DNA from: Gordionus sp. m RMFG-2023
Taxonomy: Eukaryota > Nematomorpha > Gordioida > Chordodea > Parachordodidae
DNA: 64,000 nucleotides
Assembly: GCF_954871325.1 (NCBI RefSeq)
Contig: NC_088776.1
Location: 48,812,569-48,876,568 of the forward strand
Direction of reading: 5' to 3'
The position numbers and the translations under genes are program-made. Below are positions 12,300 to 37,788 of this stretch, in pieces. The notes below the pieces were generated by a model that was given only the letters and a program-made list of their open reading frames with translations, did no database searches and had not been told where the DNA came from. Each line of letters begins with the position of its first letter. Position 1 is the stretch's first letter.

Positions 12300-12520
12300 T
12301 AGTGTTGTTAAACGGCTCGATTTAAGCCGATTTTTAAAAACGGCTAACTCAATATTTTATTCAGAAAAAATATTATGCAAGCCTAAAGATTTTGCTCATA
12401 GATGACACAAGGGTTTGGACATCTATTAACGAAATCTCGAGGCTTAAGCAATATTTTTGTGGCTAAAATATTGAGTTAGCTGTTTTTAAAAATGGGAATA
12501 TGAGCCGTTTAACAACAGTA
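12300..12520. repeat. TTGTTAAACGG-family MITE with a perfect 8-bp duplication
   Basis: A 221-bp element beginning TAGTGTTGTTAAACGGCTCG and ending in the complement AACAACAGTA. GTAGTATT is present immediately before (12292-12299) and after (12521-12528). An 8-bp duplication points to hAT-type transposition. It has no coding capacity. Confidence 0.85.
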
Positions 12521-14489
12521 GTAGTATTATATGTATATATTATAATTATGATGATAAATTATTTTTATAGCAATACTAATTAAAATAAATATAAAAAAAT
12601 GATGTTTCTATTATTTTAACTAATTTTTATAAATTATTTTTCTGGTCTCGGAACCCTGAAACCGAAACGGGTTCAAAGATTTTTCACTGCCCAAACCAGA
12701 ACCCTTTTTTTATAAGGAGGGTTCACAGCCCTGGATAGCGCCGTGTATTTTGCAAATTAAGCATATATATACGTGAAATAATCATTCTGATAATAACACA
12801 AAAAAGGTTGTAAAAGAAAATATTGTTTTCTTGTAATTTTTTTTATAAATTTAAATAAAACATATGGAAAATATATATAAACCTAGGCAACCTGAAATTC
12901 AAATATGGCCAATTAAAATATTTTTGTCCTGGATGATAATTTTTATCTCTAATATTTAGTAATTAAAAAATAATCCAGCTTTATTTTGACAAAGGAGAAT
13001 TAATTTCAAGCAGTTTATATTTAGAAAAAATATAATAATTTTAATTTACATAGATCGTTTCGCGAAAATTATTCTTTCACAAACTCCCTTTTTAGGGCTG
13101 AAAATAGTTTTTAAAAAATTAACAAATACAATCATTAAAGCAACATCTCATTCATTCCAATTGGATACGTTGGCTAGTCAAATTGCATGCTCTTCTTTAA
13201 ATCTGATTGGGAAAAATTATGATTATATTAAAGACGATCTTAACAAAAATTTTTATCTGTGATAAATGAGATTTATTTCTCAAATTGCAATTTCATCCAT
13301 AGTACATTGAACCCTATTTGTTCAACTTAAATATTTTATATCTTCTTTTTTTAGCTAGCTATGTTTTTGTTTTCTTTAAATAGTTTTTTCGAAAATGTAA
13401 GTTATATTTTTTTTAAATCTTAGATATGTATTACTTTTTGTTTTTCTGGGTTATTTTAGCCTACTTCATATATTATTTTTAAAAAATTTTTTTATTAAAG
13501 TTTAATTTAAATTTAAAAAGATCATGATACAATCAAAAAATGGTGATTTAATTAAAAATTGTGATTTGAATCAAAATATTCATTTTAAAAAAAATATTGC
13601 TTGTGACCCTGTTGCATATCCCTAATACTTAAAATCGAATGTCATATATTCTTATATTCGATATATGCATAATGCAAAGGCATATCAAATGTTGAGATAG
13701 GAACCTTAGACAATTGACTGCTTTTAATTATTTATATGACTTTTTATAGTGAAATAAATATAATATATAAGGTAATTTATTAAAATGTGAAATCTGTGAT
13801 GTTATTTCACTCTTCATTGCTAATTTTTAAACAAAATAAAATTTTGATAAATTTATTTGATATTTCCCATTTAAACAAAAATATAGAGAAAAATGGATTG
13901 TCTAATACAATTCAATATCTATTTTCCATGTATTTTATCAATTTTTACTAACCAGTGCAATGTAATAATGTAGCAAGAGATTTTACCCATTAAATCTTTA
14001 TTAATAGTAACTTTATCCAAGTAACAATAACTCAATCTATTTATATAATAGTGACCATTAATTTTTAAGTGTAGCATATAGTAATCTAAAAAAATCATTC
14101 CCCAGTTGTATTAAGGTGCTTGATTGTAAGTTTTAACAACCAATGAATTATTTAGAATCAGTCTATTCTAAACAAATTTTATTCAATAAAAGAAATGTCA
14201 AACTAGTCACCAAATCTTAAAATACGCTAATCATAGGTATTTAATCCATATAAAACAATTTTTTGGAAATTGGTTTGAATTATTTACTTATGCCAAATAA
14301 TAAAAATTTTAATATTTATTTAAAAAATATAAGTATATTTCTATTAATTGAACCCATATACTAATATCTATTTCCTAATTCCAGTTAATATCTCAATTAT
14401 TGTTCTTCTGGTTGGGTTAAATTCAATTATATTTCAAATTTAGTCTATATTTATTTTTATTTTTGAGACCAACTTAACTCTAAGTGAAT

Positions 14490-14914
14490 CAGTGGTGAAA
14501 CTACAGGGAGGATTTTTGGGGTTGGACCCCCCCCCCCCCCAAGCATTTATTATACGTTCAAAAGACTCAAAAGTGACTTTATATATAATAAATACCATGA
14601 ATATTTAAATTTTTCTGGTTTTAATGTTTGTGGAAGGATATTATATTGAAATTATTCAGGATAGTATTATTATAAAGTCATTGAGAATAATCTACTAAAT
14701 TATAATAACATATTATTGATGCATTTAAAAAATATATTTTCAATAATTCTAGGACTTTTACATTATAAGAAAAACAAATATGATTTTTAAGATAAACCGG
14801 GCTGAAGGCCAGGCAAAAGGGCTAAAGGCCCATTAAAGAGAGGTCTGGAGGTGAAGCCCCCAGGATTTTATATGTATGGACCTTCTCTAAGGAAAATTTC
14901 TAACTACACCATTG
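14490..14914. mobile_element. Non-autonomous hAT-like element, 425 bp
   Basis: The left end starts CAGTGGTGAAACTAC and the right end finishes CTACACCATTG, imperfect inverted repeats of about 15 bp. The flanking 8-mers AAGTGAAT (14482-14489) and AAGTTAAT (14915-14922) match at 7 of 8 positions. A long C run follows the left end. Near the right end lies a GC-rich module (CCGGGCTGAAGGCCAGG through GGTGAAGCCCCCAGG) that is shared with the element at 57808-58950. Confidence 0.75.
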
Positions 14915-15862
14915 AAGTTAATGAATGGCCTGTAAAATTTATGGGGGCTTCATATTCAATCTTGACTTAGGCCAATCTTTCTTATAAATTCTCAATACAA
15001 TAAATAATATAGCTATAATACTTTAAATTAAATCTAAGCAAAATATAAATTAAAATTTATTAAAATATCATAATGTAGGAATAATTAAAATCTATATCAT
15101 CTTTTTAGATTATATTTTATAATAAGTATTATAAGTTTTAACATAGTGGAATCTGTAGGAAATCCAGTATCAGACTCATAGAATAATTAAAAGTATAAAT
15201 ATAAAAAAAAAGGAAATGAGGTAAAAATTTTACAATTAAAAACCAATAATCAAGATTATTTACCTTAAAAATCTTACTTAGTATATTAGAATTCCCTTAT
15301 ATGTTCAAAAGCTTTTAGTTTATTCATATCAAAGATATATTAACGAAACGCATTAAAAAAAAGAAAATTAAAAAAAACCGTGTGTTTTAATCATTCCTTC
15401 AGGTATATAAAGATGAAAAAATATCAACATCCCCACCATTATCGGCTTTAAAAGTGACAACTAATATAAATAGAAATGGGAATAGCCAAGTAAGTCATTA
15501 TGTTTTATCTTTTTTAATTAAATTATATAATTTATTATATCAGAATAAATTATATAATATATTTTTTTTAATTATAACTAAATCATTGAACTTAATTTGA
15601 ATAATGATTCAATTAATTTAAATAATAAAATAAAAATATAGTTCTAATTATGTTAGAAACGCATGATGAGTTATAAAGAATAAATATTATAATTTTTTAT
15701 TTTTATGTAATATATTATATTTTAATAAATTTATCTTACATTCGCCAATTTTAATTAAGTGTTATAATATTATTTACAAAATAATATAACAAATTAAATT
15801 ATATTTATCAAGCTATAATTAAAAATGATGCGTCACTTTTCTTTACAGTACCAATTATTTAC

Positions 15863-16060
15863 TAGCGTTGATAAAAAGCCCGATTCGGGTCAATTTAAAA
15901 AAAGGCCCGATTAAGATTATACCCAAAATAATATCATGTAATCTTAAATATTTTGCTCATGACTGTCAGAAATGCGTGGATATCTATTTACCAAATCTTC
16001 ATGCTTTCATAATATTTTTATTTTGAAATCAAGCCAACTCAAGCTTTTTAACAACACTCA
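15863..16060. repeat. TTGTTAAACGG-family MITE, old copy
   Basis: TAGCGTTGATAAAAAGCCCG at the left and AAGCTTTTTAACAACACTCA at the right are diverged forms of the family ends. The centre keeps TTTGCTCATGA and the short ATCTATTTACC block. The flanking 8-mers no longer match. Confidence 0.6.
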
Positions 16061-19000
16061 TCTATATACTTGGTACGATCGGAATATTTGATTCGATGAT
16101 TGGATAAAAAAATTAAAAACATGAGGTTCTTTCGCTGAGGTGGAAAATTGTGTAAGTTGATGTGTAATAATATGTAAAATGTAAATATAAATTTTAAATT
16201 ATCTATTTAAGTGTGAAAAAGTCATGGATATAAACCCGGACAAAAACCTGGACCATGAAATGTCGTGATCACCCCCCAAAAAAAAATATCCCTTCAATTA
16301 ATGATGAGTTTTTATTTATAATTATTTTATATATTTTACGAATGATATTTTAAATTATAAATTCTACTACGAACTATTAAAAATTATGAATATGAAGGAA
16401 TTGTTTATTGGAATATGATTTAAATAAAAATCGTCTACACATTTAGGATGAACAGGTATATATTGAGAAGAGGGCTACCTGGGAGCTAAGCACCCTACTA
16501 AAAAAAATTCCCATCCTTAGCCCCTAAATTTTAAGGAGGGGTGTATTGATTGGAATATAGAGTCTATTAGGATTCAAAATCTCTCAGTTTTATATTAATC
16601 ATTGAGATAATTTGGAAATTTGATTTAAACTGAAATGCATTCCACCATGAGTAGAGTAATCAACCTATGAATTTCAAAAGTGTTAACTCTACACCTTTCT
16701 ATATTTTACAAATTTAAAATAAGTCTAGTTTATAACTTCAAAACATAATTATCTCAAATTCAAGGGTTTGTACTCGATACATTTTTCGATAAAATCTTTT
16801 AAAATTTAAAAAACACCTATGGATCCCATATAACAATATCATATAGAGAAATAAAATATATATTTTAAACTGATGTCTTTTAAATTAGAGTTAATTTTAA
16901 GAGTTAAAAGTTGTGTAGGAAGAGCATTAATATCCATTGCAAGGCCATAACTTAATTTATGGTTATTTGTAGTGATTTAGAAAGCAGTGTTCAAAAAGAC
17001 TAATATTAACAAAGATATTTTACTAATACATGAGTAAATTTTAGAATAAGCATTAGATTTTATATTTGATATAATTAAACTATTAATTTTAAAAATTATA
17101 AAGTTCTTAATAACTTATTTATTTTTAAGTTTGAGGTATTGTTTGTTTATTGATGCGAGACTACAATTCTTTACCTAAATTAAAAGTAAACCCTATGTTA
17201 AATTATTTATTATTGTAGTTATTAAGTATGCTAAGCTGCAATATACATGAGTACATATAATTACGCTTTGCGATATATATAAGTAAATAATTAAACTTTT
17301 CAATGTATATGATAATAGTTTATAATTTATAAATATTGTGACAACTTTTATCTAGATAATTCATAAATCATATCTAGATCAAATTCATATATGTTTGTTT
17401 TAACTATTGATAATTCTATTTTGATTAACATTAATAATAATATATTTTTTAAATATATCACCAAGATACAATTGATTGATAGAACCTAAATATTTTATGA
17501 ATAATATAATACATGTATTTTTTTGAAATATGATGTTAAATTCTGAATTATAAATTGAAAAATATAGATTTTTATTCCAAAAAAATTTTAGGCCATTATA
17601 ATATATTAAAATTTATGTAGAATTTATTTAGTGAATATGTGCAAACAATTTTAATTATTTTTTACACAGAATATGGAAATAAATGGACATTTATATCCTA
17701 ACATTTGATTGGTAAAAACAGTTAATAGAAAAGATTTAATAGAATCCAATTCTCTCATGTCATTGAAAATTGAAACATTGCAAAATGGAATACAAAGTAT
17801 AAAAAATAATTCTAACCAATTAAATTAATATATATATTCTACATTCCTTATATCTGTAATTATATAGTTATAGTTAGTTATTAAAATTAATTTTAGTATT
17901 ATTAATTTTATTACCTTGAGTTCATTTTATTGGCACAAAATATAATTTTAATAAATGACTTGATTATTATATGACTGTATTTTGAATTTAGTTTTTAGGC
18001 CATCAAAAAAAAATACCATTTTTTGTTTAAAAAATACCTGCAATATTTCAAACAATACTAAAAAAAATTTACCAAATTATAATATTGCTAAAATATATTT
18101 ATCTAATCTACTATCACTTTCAATTTTAAAAAATTTTGAATATGAAATATTCAGTAAAAAAAATATAAAATGATATGATTATAATTGTTTCATGTATGAT
18201 GTGATTTTGCTCATTACAAAAAAAAGACTAGCCTAGCTCAGATTTGCCCATCTATAGAAAAAATTAAATTATATCAATTAATCAGTTGAAAAATAAAATA
18301 ATGGACCCCCATTACTAATCAGAGTTAAAATTGCCCAACTAAAATTGAATTTTCTTCATGAATATTGTTTATTTTATTCTAAAATATACGATTTAAAAAT
18401 AATTCAAAGCGGTTTTTTAGATTATATAAAAATGCAATAACTAGATATGAGTTTAAAAAATATTTAAACAAATATTTTATCACATATTTTTGTAAGCATA
18501 TATTTGTTTATAATAAATAATTTAGCAATTCAGCAGACATAATATGTAATTACTTCAAGTAATTAAAATTTATGATTGACAATCAAACTTTTATCCTACT
18601 TTTTGAGAGATTTGGATAAAATTTATATTTTTTTATATATATGATTAATTAAAGTTTTCAGACATATATAATGAGAAATTATCAAATTAAATTTTAAATT
18701 CAATAAAAATCAATAATGAGTTAATATTATTTGCTATTTCCTTCTGAAACAATTTGCAAAAATATAGGAAAAATTATATAATATGATAAAATTTTAAAAG
18801 ATTTCAGACCATGTAGATCACAAATTATAGAAAAATTTGTGTGGGGATTAAATAAACCCCAACCCTAGGGCAAAAATAATTTATAGCTTGGCTGGGCTTA
18901 ATATTTTGATGTTGAAGCCTATGATTTAGATGAATATGAAAATAATTTAAGAATAAACTATATTTGATTTGCAAAAGGTCAAATTCGCAGGCATGGACTG

Positions 19001-20094
19001 ACACATTTTTATTATTTTCCTCAAGTTCAAACTACATTTTGCAAAAATAATATGGCCTAAATTTTAAAAAATTTTTGTTCATTTTATGTCCTGCCTATGT
19101 TTTTATGATTTTATCTCTAAATATTATTGGAAATGTAATAGCTTCGAGGTGATATTGAGTATGTATGAATCAATGTTAACTAGTACTTCATATGATTCTT
19201 TAACACGTTAATTTTTATTTAAAAAAAATTGCCTTGGTTTCTAATATTTTATTTTTAGAAGAAGCTTAGGGTTTTTTAATATTAAAACTGACCATTTTAA
19301 AATCATATCATTTTGCAATCTAAGATGGAAGTCTACTTTATATTATATTGATTTTCACATGCTTTGCAAGCCTCATCATTAATATATTTAACTTTTGATT
19401 TGATGGCTGAGAGTGAGAATTAGTATATAAAAAAATTATTTGATTAAACTATCAAATTGAAATATGGGCTATTTTTTTAAAAGAAAATTTGTGAGCTAGC
19501 TTCATAGTTCATACAAGGTTTGATAAAAGTAAAATTGAAAATTGTAGAGAAATTTAGGAGACATAGGCATTGGTTTTTTATAAACCTATCTTTAAGATAT
19601 ATTTTTTTTGTAAGAGAGAACTATTTTATTTTTTATGCCAGTATTAAAATACCCTGGTTATAAATATTTAGAAATTGTCACAAGATTGACATATTTTTTA
19701 ATACATAACCATCTTGGAAAAATGTTAAAAACATTTAAAAATGTGTTATCAAACAAAAATATTTTAAGGAGGGTTTGATAGTGGCAAATAAAATAAACCT
19801 ATGTTTTGGATTGGCAAACCCATTTCAATTTTGAACAAATTTTAAATCATCCAATTTTAAACGCTTCCTTAGATAATTTTGTTTTATAACAAGTTGTGAT
19901 GTTATATCGTTATTTCAAGATGTTTATACATAAATAATTGGCTGACAATTCTGAGATATACACATTTATAATGAGGTAATATCAATATTAGCAAAAATAT
20001 CAATTTTTAGGCAACAATAATCTATACCAGGTTCTTTAAAAATTTACCTATGGATTTTTACAGGGATTTAAACCCTAACAAATATCAGGTAGAT

Positions 20095-20400
20095 TTAGAT
20101 AAGATAAAAATAGGTTCATGATTCAGGTTCGGTTCGTAAAAAATTATAATATTGTATTAGAATTATATTAAAATTTTTTTTTTTCAAATTTTATCACTAT
20201 TCTCTGAGCTGTGTACAATTAAAATATTTTAAAAATTTTATTCACAGTTAGCAAGAATTCGCTGCAAATTATGCAAAATACATTGTTATTTTATATATTT
20301 TCCATGAATTTGTGCTAACTGTAAATGTAGGGTAAAGGAAGAATAATTTTAGTCTGAGAATACTTCTATCTAACTCGGGTAGCTGGCACCGTCAAATTGC
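20095..20400. repeat. Interspersed repeat copy carrying a nested MITE
   Basis: Blocks such as GGTTCGGTTCG, ATTAGAATTAT, CACTATTCTCT, GTACAATT and TAGCTGGCACC occur in the same order at 36175-36490. Here the repeat is interrupted by the Tourist-like MITE at 20239-20332; the 36-kb copy lacks it. Confidence 0.5.
20239..20332. repeat. Tourist-like MITE nested in another repeat
   Basis: TTCACAGTTAGCAAGAATTCG at the left and CTAACTGTGAATGTAGGG at the right form the family hairpin. TAA follows the right end. The left terminal few bases appear lost. Confidence 0.7.
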
Positions 20401-20938
20401 GATATAAAAAAATATCTAAAAATAATTACTGATAATATTATTAACAACTACTGATTGTTATTCATCTTTAAAATGGTTAAAATATCAAAAGATTCGCCAG
20501 TATGTTTAGAAGCTCAATTCAGGTTAGGTAAATAATAGTGGTTAGTACTGGTTTAATGGTTCTGGTTCGGTTTAAATCCCTTTTTCAAAAATGGATCTAA
20601 AAATTTATTCTTATTTATAAAATATATTGGATATTTCTTAAAATTAGAGATATCCACATGTTGTTTAAAACTACTAAAATTCTGTTACTTTTAGGTCAAC
20701 ATAGAGAGGTAATTAATTAGAAATTGGCTCATTCCAAAGCCTGTGGCTGAGGAAAATAAATTTGGCGCTATGCCATACAAATTATTTAAAATATTTTTAT
20801 AGGAGTCTGGGTGGAAGCTTTGATAATGTTTTTAAAGCTGATAATTAGCTTTGTCGTTTGCCATCATAGAAAATTATTAACTGGGCTGGTACAAAATATA
20901 CATTATAGGCCAGGTCAAAAAACTTAATAGAAAATTTT

Positions 20939-21018
20939 CATGAGTAGTTTGGGCTATGTCTTCTCTGAGTCAGTTTGAGCTATGCCTTCCATGAGTCCGT
21001 TTGGGTTATGCCTTCTAA
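20939..21018. repeat. Three-unit minisatellite, unit about 26 bp
   Basis: Three imperfect units, each close to TGAGTCCGTTTGGGCTATGC followed by CTTC, lie head to tail. No gene overlaps them. Confidence 0.7.
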
Positions 21019-22139
21019 ATATATTAGCTAGTAGTGGATTAAAGGTCACAACAAAAAAGTGGTAACCATTAGAGGTTTTCACTATATAACTAATTTTTTG
21101 CAATTTTTAATGTCATTGCACAGTTTTGCATATAATATCCAATTCAAGCTATTTTTTATAATCAAGTCTTTGTATTATTAGTAATTATCATATTTTTAAA
21201 TCCTTTCCCCACATTTAGCATATTATACACTCAAGAGGTATGTGGTGGGGTTTAAATCCCCCACCCATCCTTTTTTAAAAATAAATCTATTTGGAATTAA
21301 ATTGAGTATATATTTTTCATGGGTTTGTTTTATGACATTTTCTATTTCAGGTCAAAGTTAATATCCGCAAAGTTTAATATATTTTTATCCAGTATAATAT
21401 GAATTATTAGTCTATTTTTTTTATAGCCTGGGGGTTAAAAATTTCCCACTTTAACTTTCGTTAAATATTTTTTAATATAAATATTATTTGGGAAATTAAT
21501 AAATATTTTGATAATACTTATTTATTCATTTTTTTAAACATTATATGGGAAGTTATCAATTTGTGTAATATTTATTTTTTGAAATATTTTGGTAACCTAT
21601 AATTTTGTTATCTTTGTCAATCAATTTGAATTGCAATTTTTTTATACTTATATCTCAAAAATAAAAAATATACAAATTAATGAATTCTCGAATATCATAT
21701 TTAATGAAAGAAGAATAATCATGACAAATACAAGAATCATAAAATCTTTTATATCATAAGAAAAAATATAGAATTTTGTTTTATTATGTGCTAAAGATGG
21801 TTGTGACTTGTGTAATATGTACAAAATTTTTGGTTAAAATTTTTTCAAAATTTGTTAGAAATATTGCAATTAAAAATTAGGGTGGTTATAATTATATATT
21901 CTCTATATTGCTAACTCTCACGTTAAATTTTTCCCCGCCTTACCGGGTTTTAATATATAGTATGGAAAATGTGGATGTACTGATATCTAGTCGATATTTT
22001 AAAAATTTAACCCATACAGATTTTATGCCTATCTTTATTTTTGAACTAATTTTCCCTAAAGGAAATCTTATAAAATATGTTTTTACATTTTTTTAACGAT
22101 AAAATAAGTATTAATATTTTATCTCCGGTTGATATCCTT

Positions 22140-22255
22140 TTGATTATTGGAGGGTTAATACTAGAAAGTTTCCAACTTTGTAATTGCACCTATGTATCAT
22201 TTCCCAGAACAAGTGTTCCATCAGAATCAGTCTTCGACAAAGCTGGCGATATAGA
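22140..22255 (+). mobile_element. hAT transposase C-terminal remnant cut by a MITE
   Basis: The plus-strand frame reads SFPRTSVPSESVFDKAGDI, a near-exact fit to the hAT dimerisation motif (consensus near IPATSVPSERVFSKAG). The match stops where the MITE at 22256 begins. No larger transposase can be followed upstream, so this is a short fossil. Confidence 0.75.
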
Positions 22256-22445
22256 TAGTATTTTTAAGTAGTTCGATTTAAGTCAATTTCTAAAAATGGC
22301 TAAATCAATATTTTGGCCAGAAAAATATCGCCTAAGCTTTGAGATGTCGCTAATAGACGTCCAAGCCTTTTGTGCCATATTTGACCATCTTCAGGCTTGC
22401 GTATTATTTTTCTGGGTAAAATATTGAGTTGCCGCTTAAGATAGC
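22256..22445. repeat. TTGTTAAACGG-family MITE inserted in the hAT fossil
   Basis: It starts TAGTATTTTTAAGTAGTTCG and retains the family interior (GCCAGAAAAATAT, CTTCAGGCTTGCG, GTAAAATATTGAGTTG). The right tip is eroded, so no duplication can be read. Confidence 0.6.
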
Positions 22446-23269
22446 CATATAAGGGAAACTTATCACACATGCTTGAAGCTCTTATCTTTTTAAAGAAAAA
22501 TATTCAATGTTATAATTTTAGTTAATTTATATTTCATTATATTATTTTATTAATTGATATTGATATTTAATTTGTTTTTGCCTTTTATTCAAATAAAGAT
22601 ATATAGTTTGTTATACAAAAAATTAATATAAATATATAATATAGTATGCTAGCATGTAAATTTATAATTATTAATATTAAAATTAAAATAGATAAATGAA
22701 AATTCTGATCATTATTAAAAAATATGGAACTATATATATAATTATTCTTTAAGGGCCATAATTTAATAAGATAATACATTATTACTTATAAATACCTCTA
22801 CAAATTTAAACACATATTTTTAAAATTTTAAAGCTTTGAGACTTTTTTGATTTTAATAAGTGAATATTCATTTATACACAAATTATTATTTCATTACCTT
22901 ATGTTTTATAAAATAATGACAAAAAACCCAATGTAAATATCGGTGCCGTTTGAAATAAATTTTGATAAATATCAGATCGGATTGGTAAAAATTGTATATC
23001 GGTGCAACCCAAATAATAAACCATTTCAACGCACATTGCCATGTTCATATTATATTGTTTGGCTCAAACAGTATTTAAAAATCATAAATCCATATATCCA
23101 TAATTTATATCGTATTAAAAACTATTGTATGCTATTCTCTACTTAGAAATCTTATTCTTACCTCCTTAGATTAATTTATTCTTTAATAATCGAAATGGCA
23201 AAAGAAATCCAATGGGTTAGAGAATTACATTAATTGATTATAAATTAAATATTAGGTATAATAAACCAG

Positions 23270-35071
<11,802 letters not shown>

Positions 35072-37559
35072 AAAAAAATCGAAAGTCGCGAATGTAATGT
35101 GATCGATTATATCCCTCCTCAAATTTATGTTCCTTGTCATGTTACAAATACTCGACGCCCTCCAAAAATTTAAATCGCATAAGGAATCGCTTGCAAATTT
35201 ATTAGTGATTCTTTCATTATCAGTTTTATAACTCATCTAGACACATAAAATATAAAAATTAATTTATTTAATAAAATATATATTTTAATAATTTAATTTA
35301 CCATTCCAAGTTTTTTAATAGAATTTGATTGATAAAATATTTTATAATTATTAAATTTCACACACTTGGATTATGCACCTTAAATTCAATTGTTTTTTAA
35401 AAAAATTATGTTATAACAATTTTATTTATTATATTCATTTTATTTATAACTTTTTGAAAAATGTACAAAATATTGATAATTTATATTTTTTTCCACAATT
35501 ATATTAAATTATAATATTTACAAAAAAATTCTATTCACATAGAGGAATTAAAATCCTTTTGACTTAATATTTTTTGTCCATTATTATATTATATATATAA
35601 ATGATTAATAAAAAAAAATTGAATTAAAATAAATTTTTTGAAGGCTTTATATACTATAATCACTTTATTTTCTTAGCATTAAAGCTAGTTCGCTTTTAGC
35701 TCTCACCAACATTTGTCTAAGAAAAAACCCCTCTCGAGGTTCTAAAAATTTGCTGATTTGAGACCCTAAATTTTTGAAGAATTCTAGAGCAGGTTTTAGT
35801 ATATTTTTAAAAAACTTTTTCATATAAAAAAAAGAAATATAAAGCTTTACTTAATACAGAGTTTGAAAAAAAATTTAAAGATAAAATCATTTTTAAAAGA
35901 AACTATGATTTCATCATTTTGTACAAAAGATTTACTTCAAATTATTTGGGAAGAATAATAGCTAAAAAAATATTTTTATTAATTGCAACAAGAAAAGGAT
36001 ATATAAATATAACAAGTTAGGGTGTGTCCAAAGTCAAAATTTTATTTTTAAAAAAATTAATTTATTGAAATTTACAAAATCGAGTTTGGGTGCATAATGT
36101 ATAAATTAATCATTTCTTTTTTTGAAAAATTTTCGGACTTTACATTCTGATTAAAAATTACCAATATTTTAAACAAGGATCCAACCCGTGCTGAATATCT
36201 GTTTAGGTTAGGTTCAAATAAAAATAACAATTCAATTTCTGTTTATAAAATATTAACGAAGGTTCGATTTGAACCTTCAAAAACCGGTTCAAACCTTTTG
36301 GCATATAAGCGTGTTAGAATTATGTAAAACACATATTTTAAAATTTTACTACTATTCTCTAAAAAATTTGAGCAGTATACAATTGAAATTTTTTCAAGAT
36401 TTTATGTCAAATTATACGAGTAAGGATTAGGAATAAATGTTATGGCTGAAAACGTTTCTATATGCTTGGATAGCTGGCACCATCATTTATTTAATGATAT
36501 TTTCTAAATTAATTAATTATCTTTTTGTTAAACATTCTTAAGTTTGTTCATCATTTAAAATTTCACCAAATGTTGTTTTGCACGAGTTTCTCATTTCAAT
36601 TTGAATGTATAAATTATGGCCAGTCAATACTCACATGTCTATTATTATTCAGTGCCTTTATATGCCTATTAAATAAAATTGGTAAGCTTTAATTCTTTGT
36701 GTGAATAATGCTAAATGCCTAAGGATAATATTTATAAAAAATCAATCTAATTTTTTTACCATACAAAAAAATATGTAACTTGATTCTTCTAGAAAGAGTT
36801 ACTAAAAACAGCTTATTTAAAATATTTATTTATTGGATCGCTCTATTCAATAAGAAATTGGTCCAATAGATAAAAAGTGGTGGCCATTTATGGCACATAT
36901 CCCCTATTAATTTCCGCATTTAAGAAAAAGTTTAGTAAAACAGGTAAGGTTAAAAATTAGAAAAGAAAACCTTAACAATTTCCATAGATTAAAATCCTGT
37001 TTATAAAGTATAATAAACGGGTGTAGATTACAGTACGATGCCAAGAACGATCTTAAAAACTTTGAAAAACGATTACTATTAAAACTTGAAAAAAATAAAA
37101 ATTATCTACATTTAAAAAATATTCTATCCAATTATTTGTTTATTTAAATTTTGGAATTTGTGTAACAAATATATATGTATACCGGTTGATGAAATAAAAG
37201 GCAAATAATTTATTCAATCTTTTTACACAGCAACTCTTTTTTTTAAAGTAACGTAAACAACGATCTATTTTTTGCAAACATAAAACATAATCATGTTACA
37301 TTAAAGAAAGTCGATAACTCTATTTATTATATATATAAATTCATTCATATAGAAGGAATTAAATCCTCCGACTTAAAAAAAAATTCGTCCAATATAAAAA
37401 TTTTAATTTAAAAAAATTGTAAATTTCTATATAACCAATTTTTGTCTGAAAACTTCATATAATTAAATAGTAATAAAAAAAAAATTTGCAAGTACAAAAT
37501 AAATATATTTTTTTTATACAATATAAATATAATATATCACAGAAGTAGAATATTAGAGT
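35072..37559. other. Convergent intergenic region, AP1G1 3' side
   Basis: AT-rich sequence between two converging genes. It holds the 36-kb copy of an interspersed repeat and the AATAAA at 35270. No coding exon was recognised. Confidence 0.6.
36175..36490. repeat. Interspersed repeat, copy without the nested MITE
   Basis: It shares ordered blocks with 20095-20400 (GGTTCGATTTGAACC-like start, TTAGAATTAT, CTACTATTCTCT, GTATACAATTGAA, GATAGCTGGCACCATC). Its family is unknown to me. Confidence 0.5.
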
Positions 37560-37705
37560 AATGACAATCAATAAAAGTTTTACTCAATCAATATCTGATA
37601 CCGATTAGAGAAATCGTATTACTTGCACTAATATTTACTTGTCGCCATGTAATTCCTCAAAACCATCAAATATCGATTTAGCTAAAACTTTTATTGATTG
37701 TCATT
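37560..37705. repeat. 146-bp MITE with perfect 23-bp inverted repeats, just past the KIF13 stop
   Basis: The left arm at 37560-37582 contains GACAATCAATAAAAG and the right arm at 37683-37705 is its exact complement. Each arm carries AATAAA on one strand. On the minus strand AATAAA falls at 37695-37690, 94 bases beyond the stop codon of the kinesin gene, so it may act as its polyadenylation signal. Confidence 0.85.
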
Positions 37706-37788
37706 TTAAATTAAAATACTCATTACAATATAGGAGTAGATAATTTACTATTTGCCTAAATTTGGGATGCATTTAATTTTAATGATGA

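Larger units (their letters stand above)
7408..23269. other. Divergent intergenic region between PEPCK and AP-1 gamma
   Basis: Almost 16 kb separates the last recognised 5' exon of PEPCK (minus) from the first recognised exon of gamma-adaptin (plus). No conserved coding exon was found. The promoters and the first exons of both genes should lie here, but no core promoter element can be picked out against the AT-rich background. The identifiable contents are the transposon remnants and MITEs listed separately. 12.6-14.4 kb, 16.1-20.0 kb and 22.5-23.2 kb are AT-rich with nothing I can support. Confidence 0.7.

Noticed and set aside
22943-23146. Candidate first exon of gamma-adaptin (frame starting MPFEINF)
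   Set aside because: It has no similarity to adaptin N termini and no donor in the right phase, so it was not joined to 23270.
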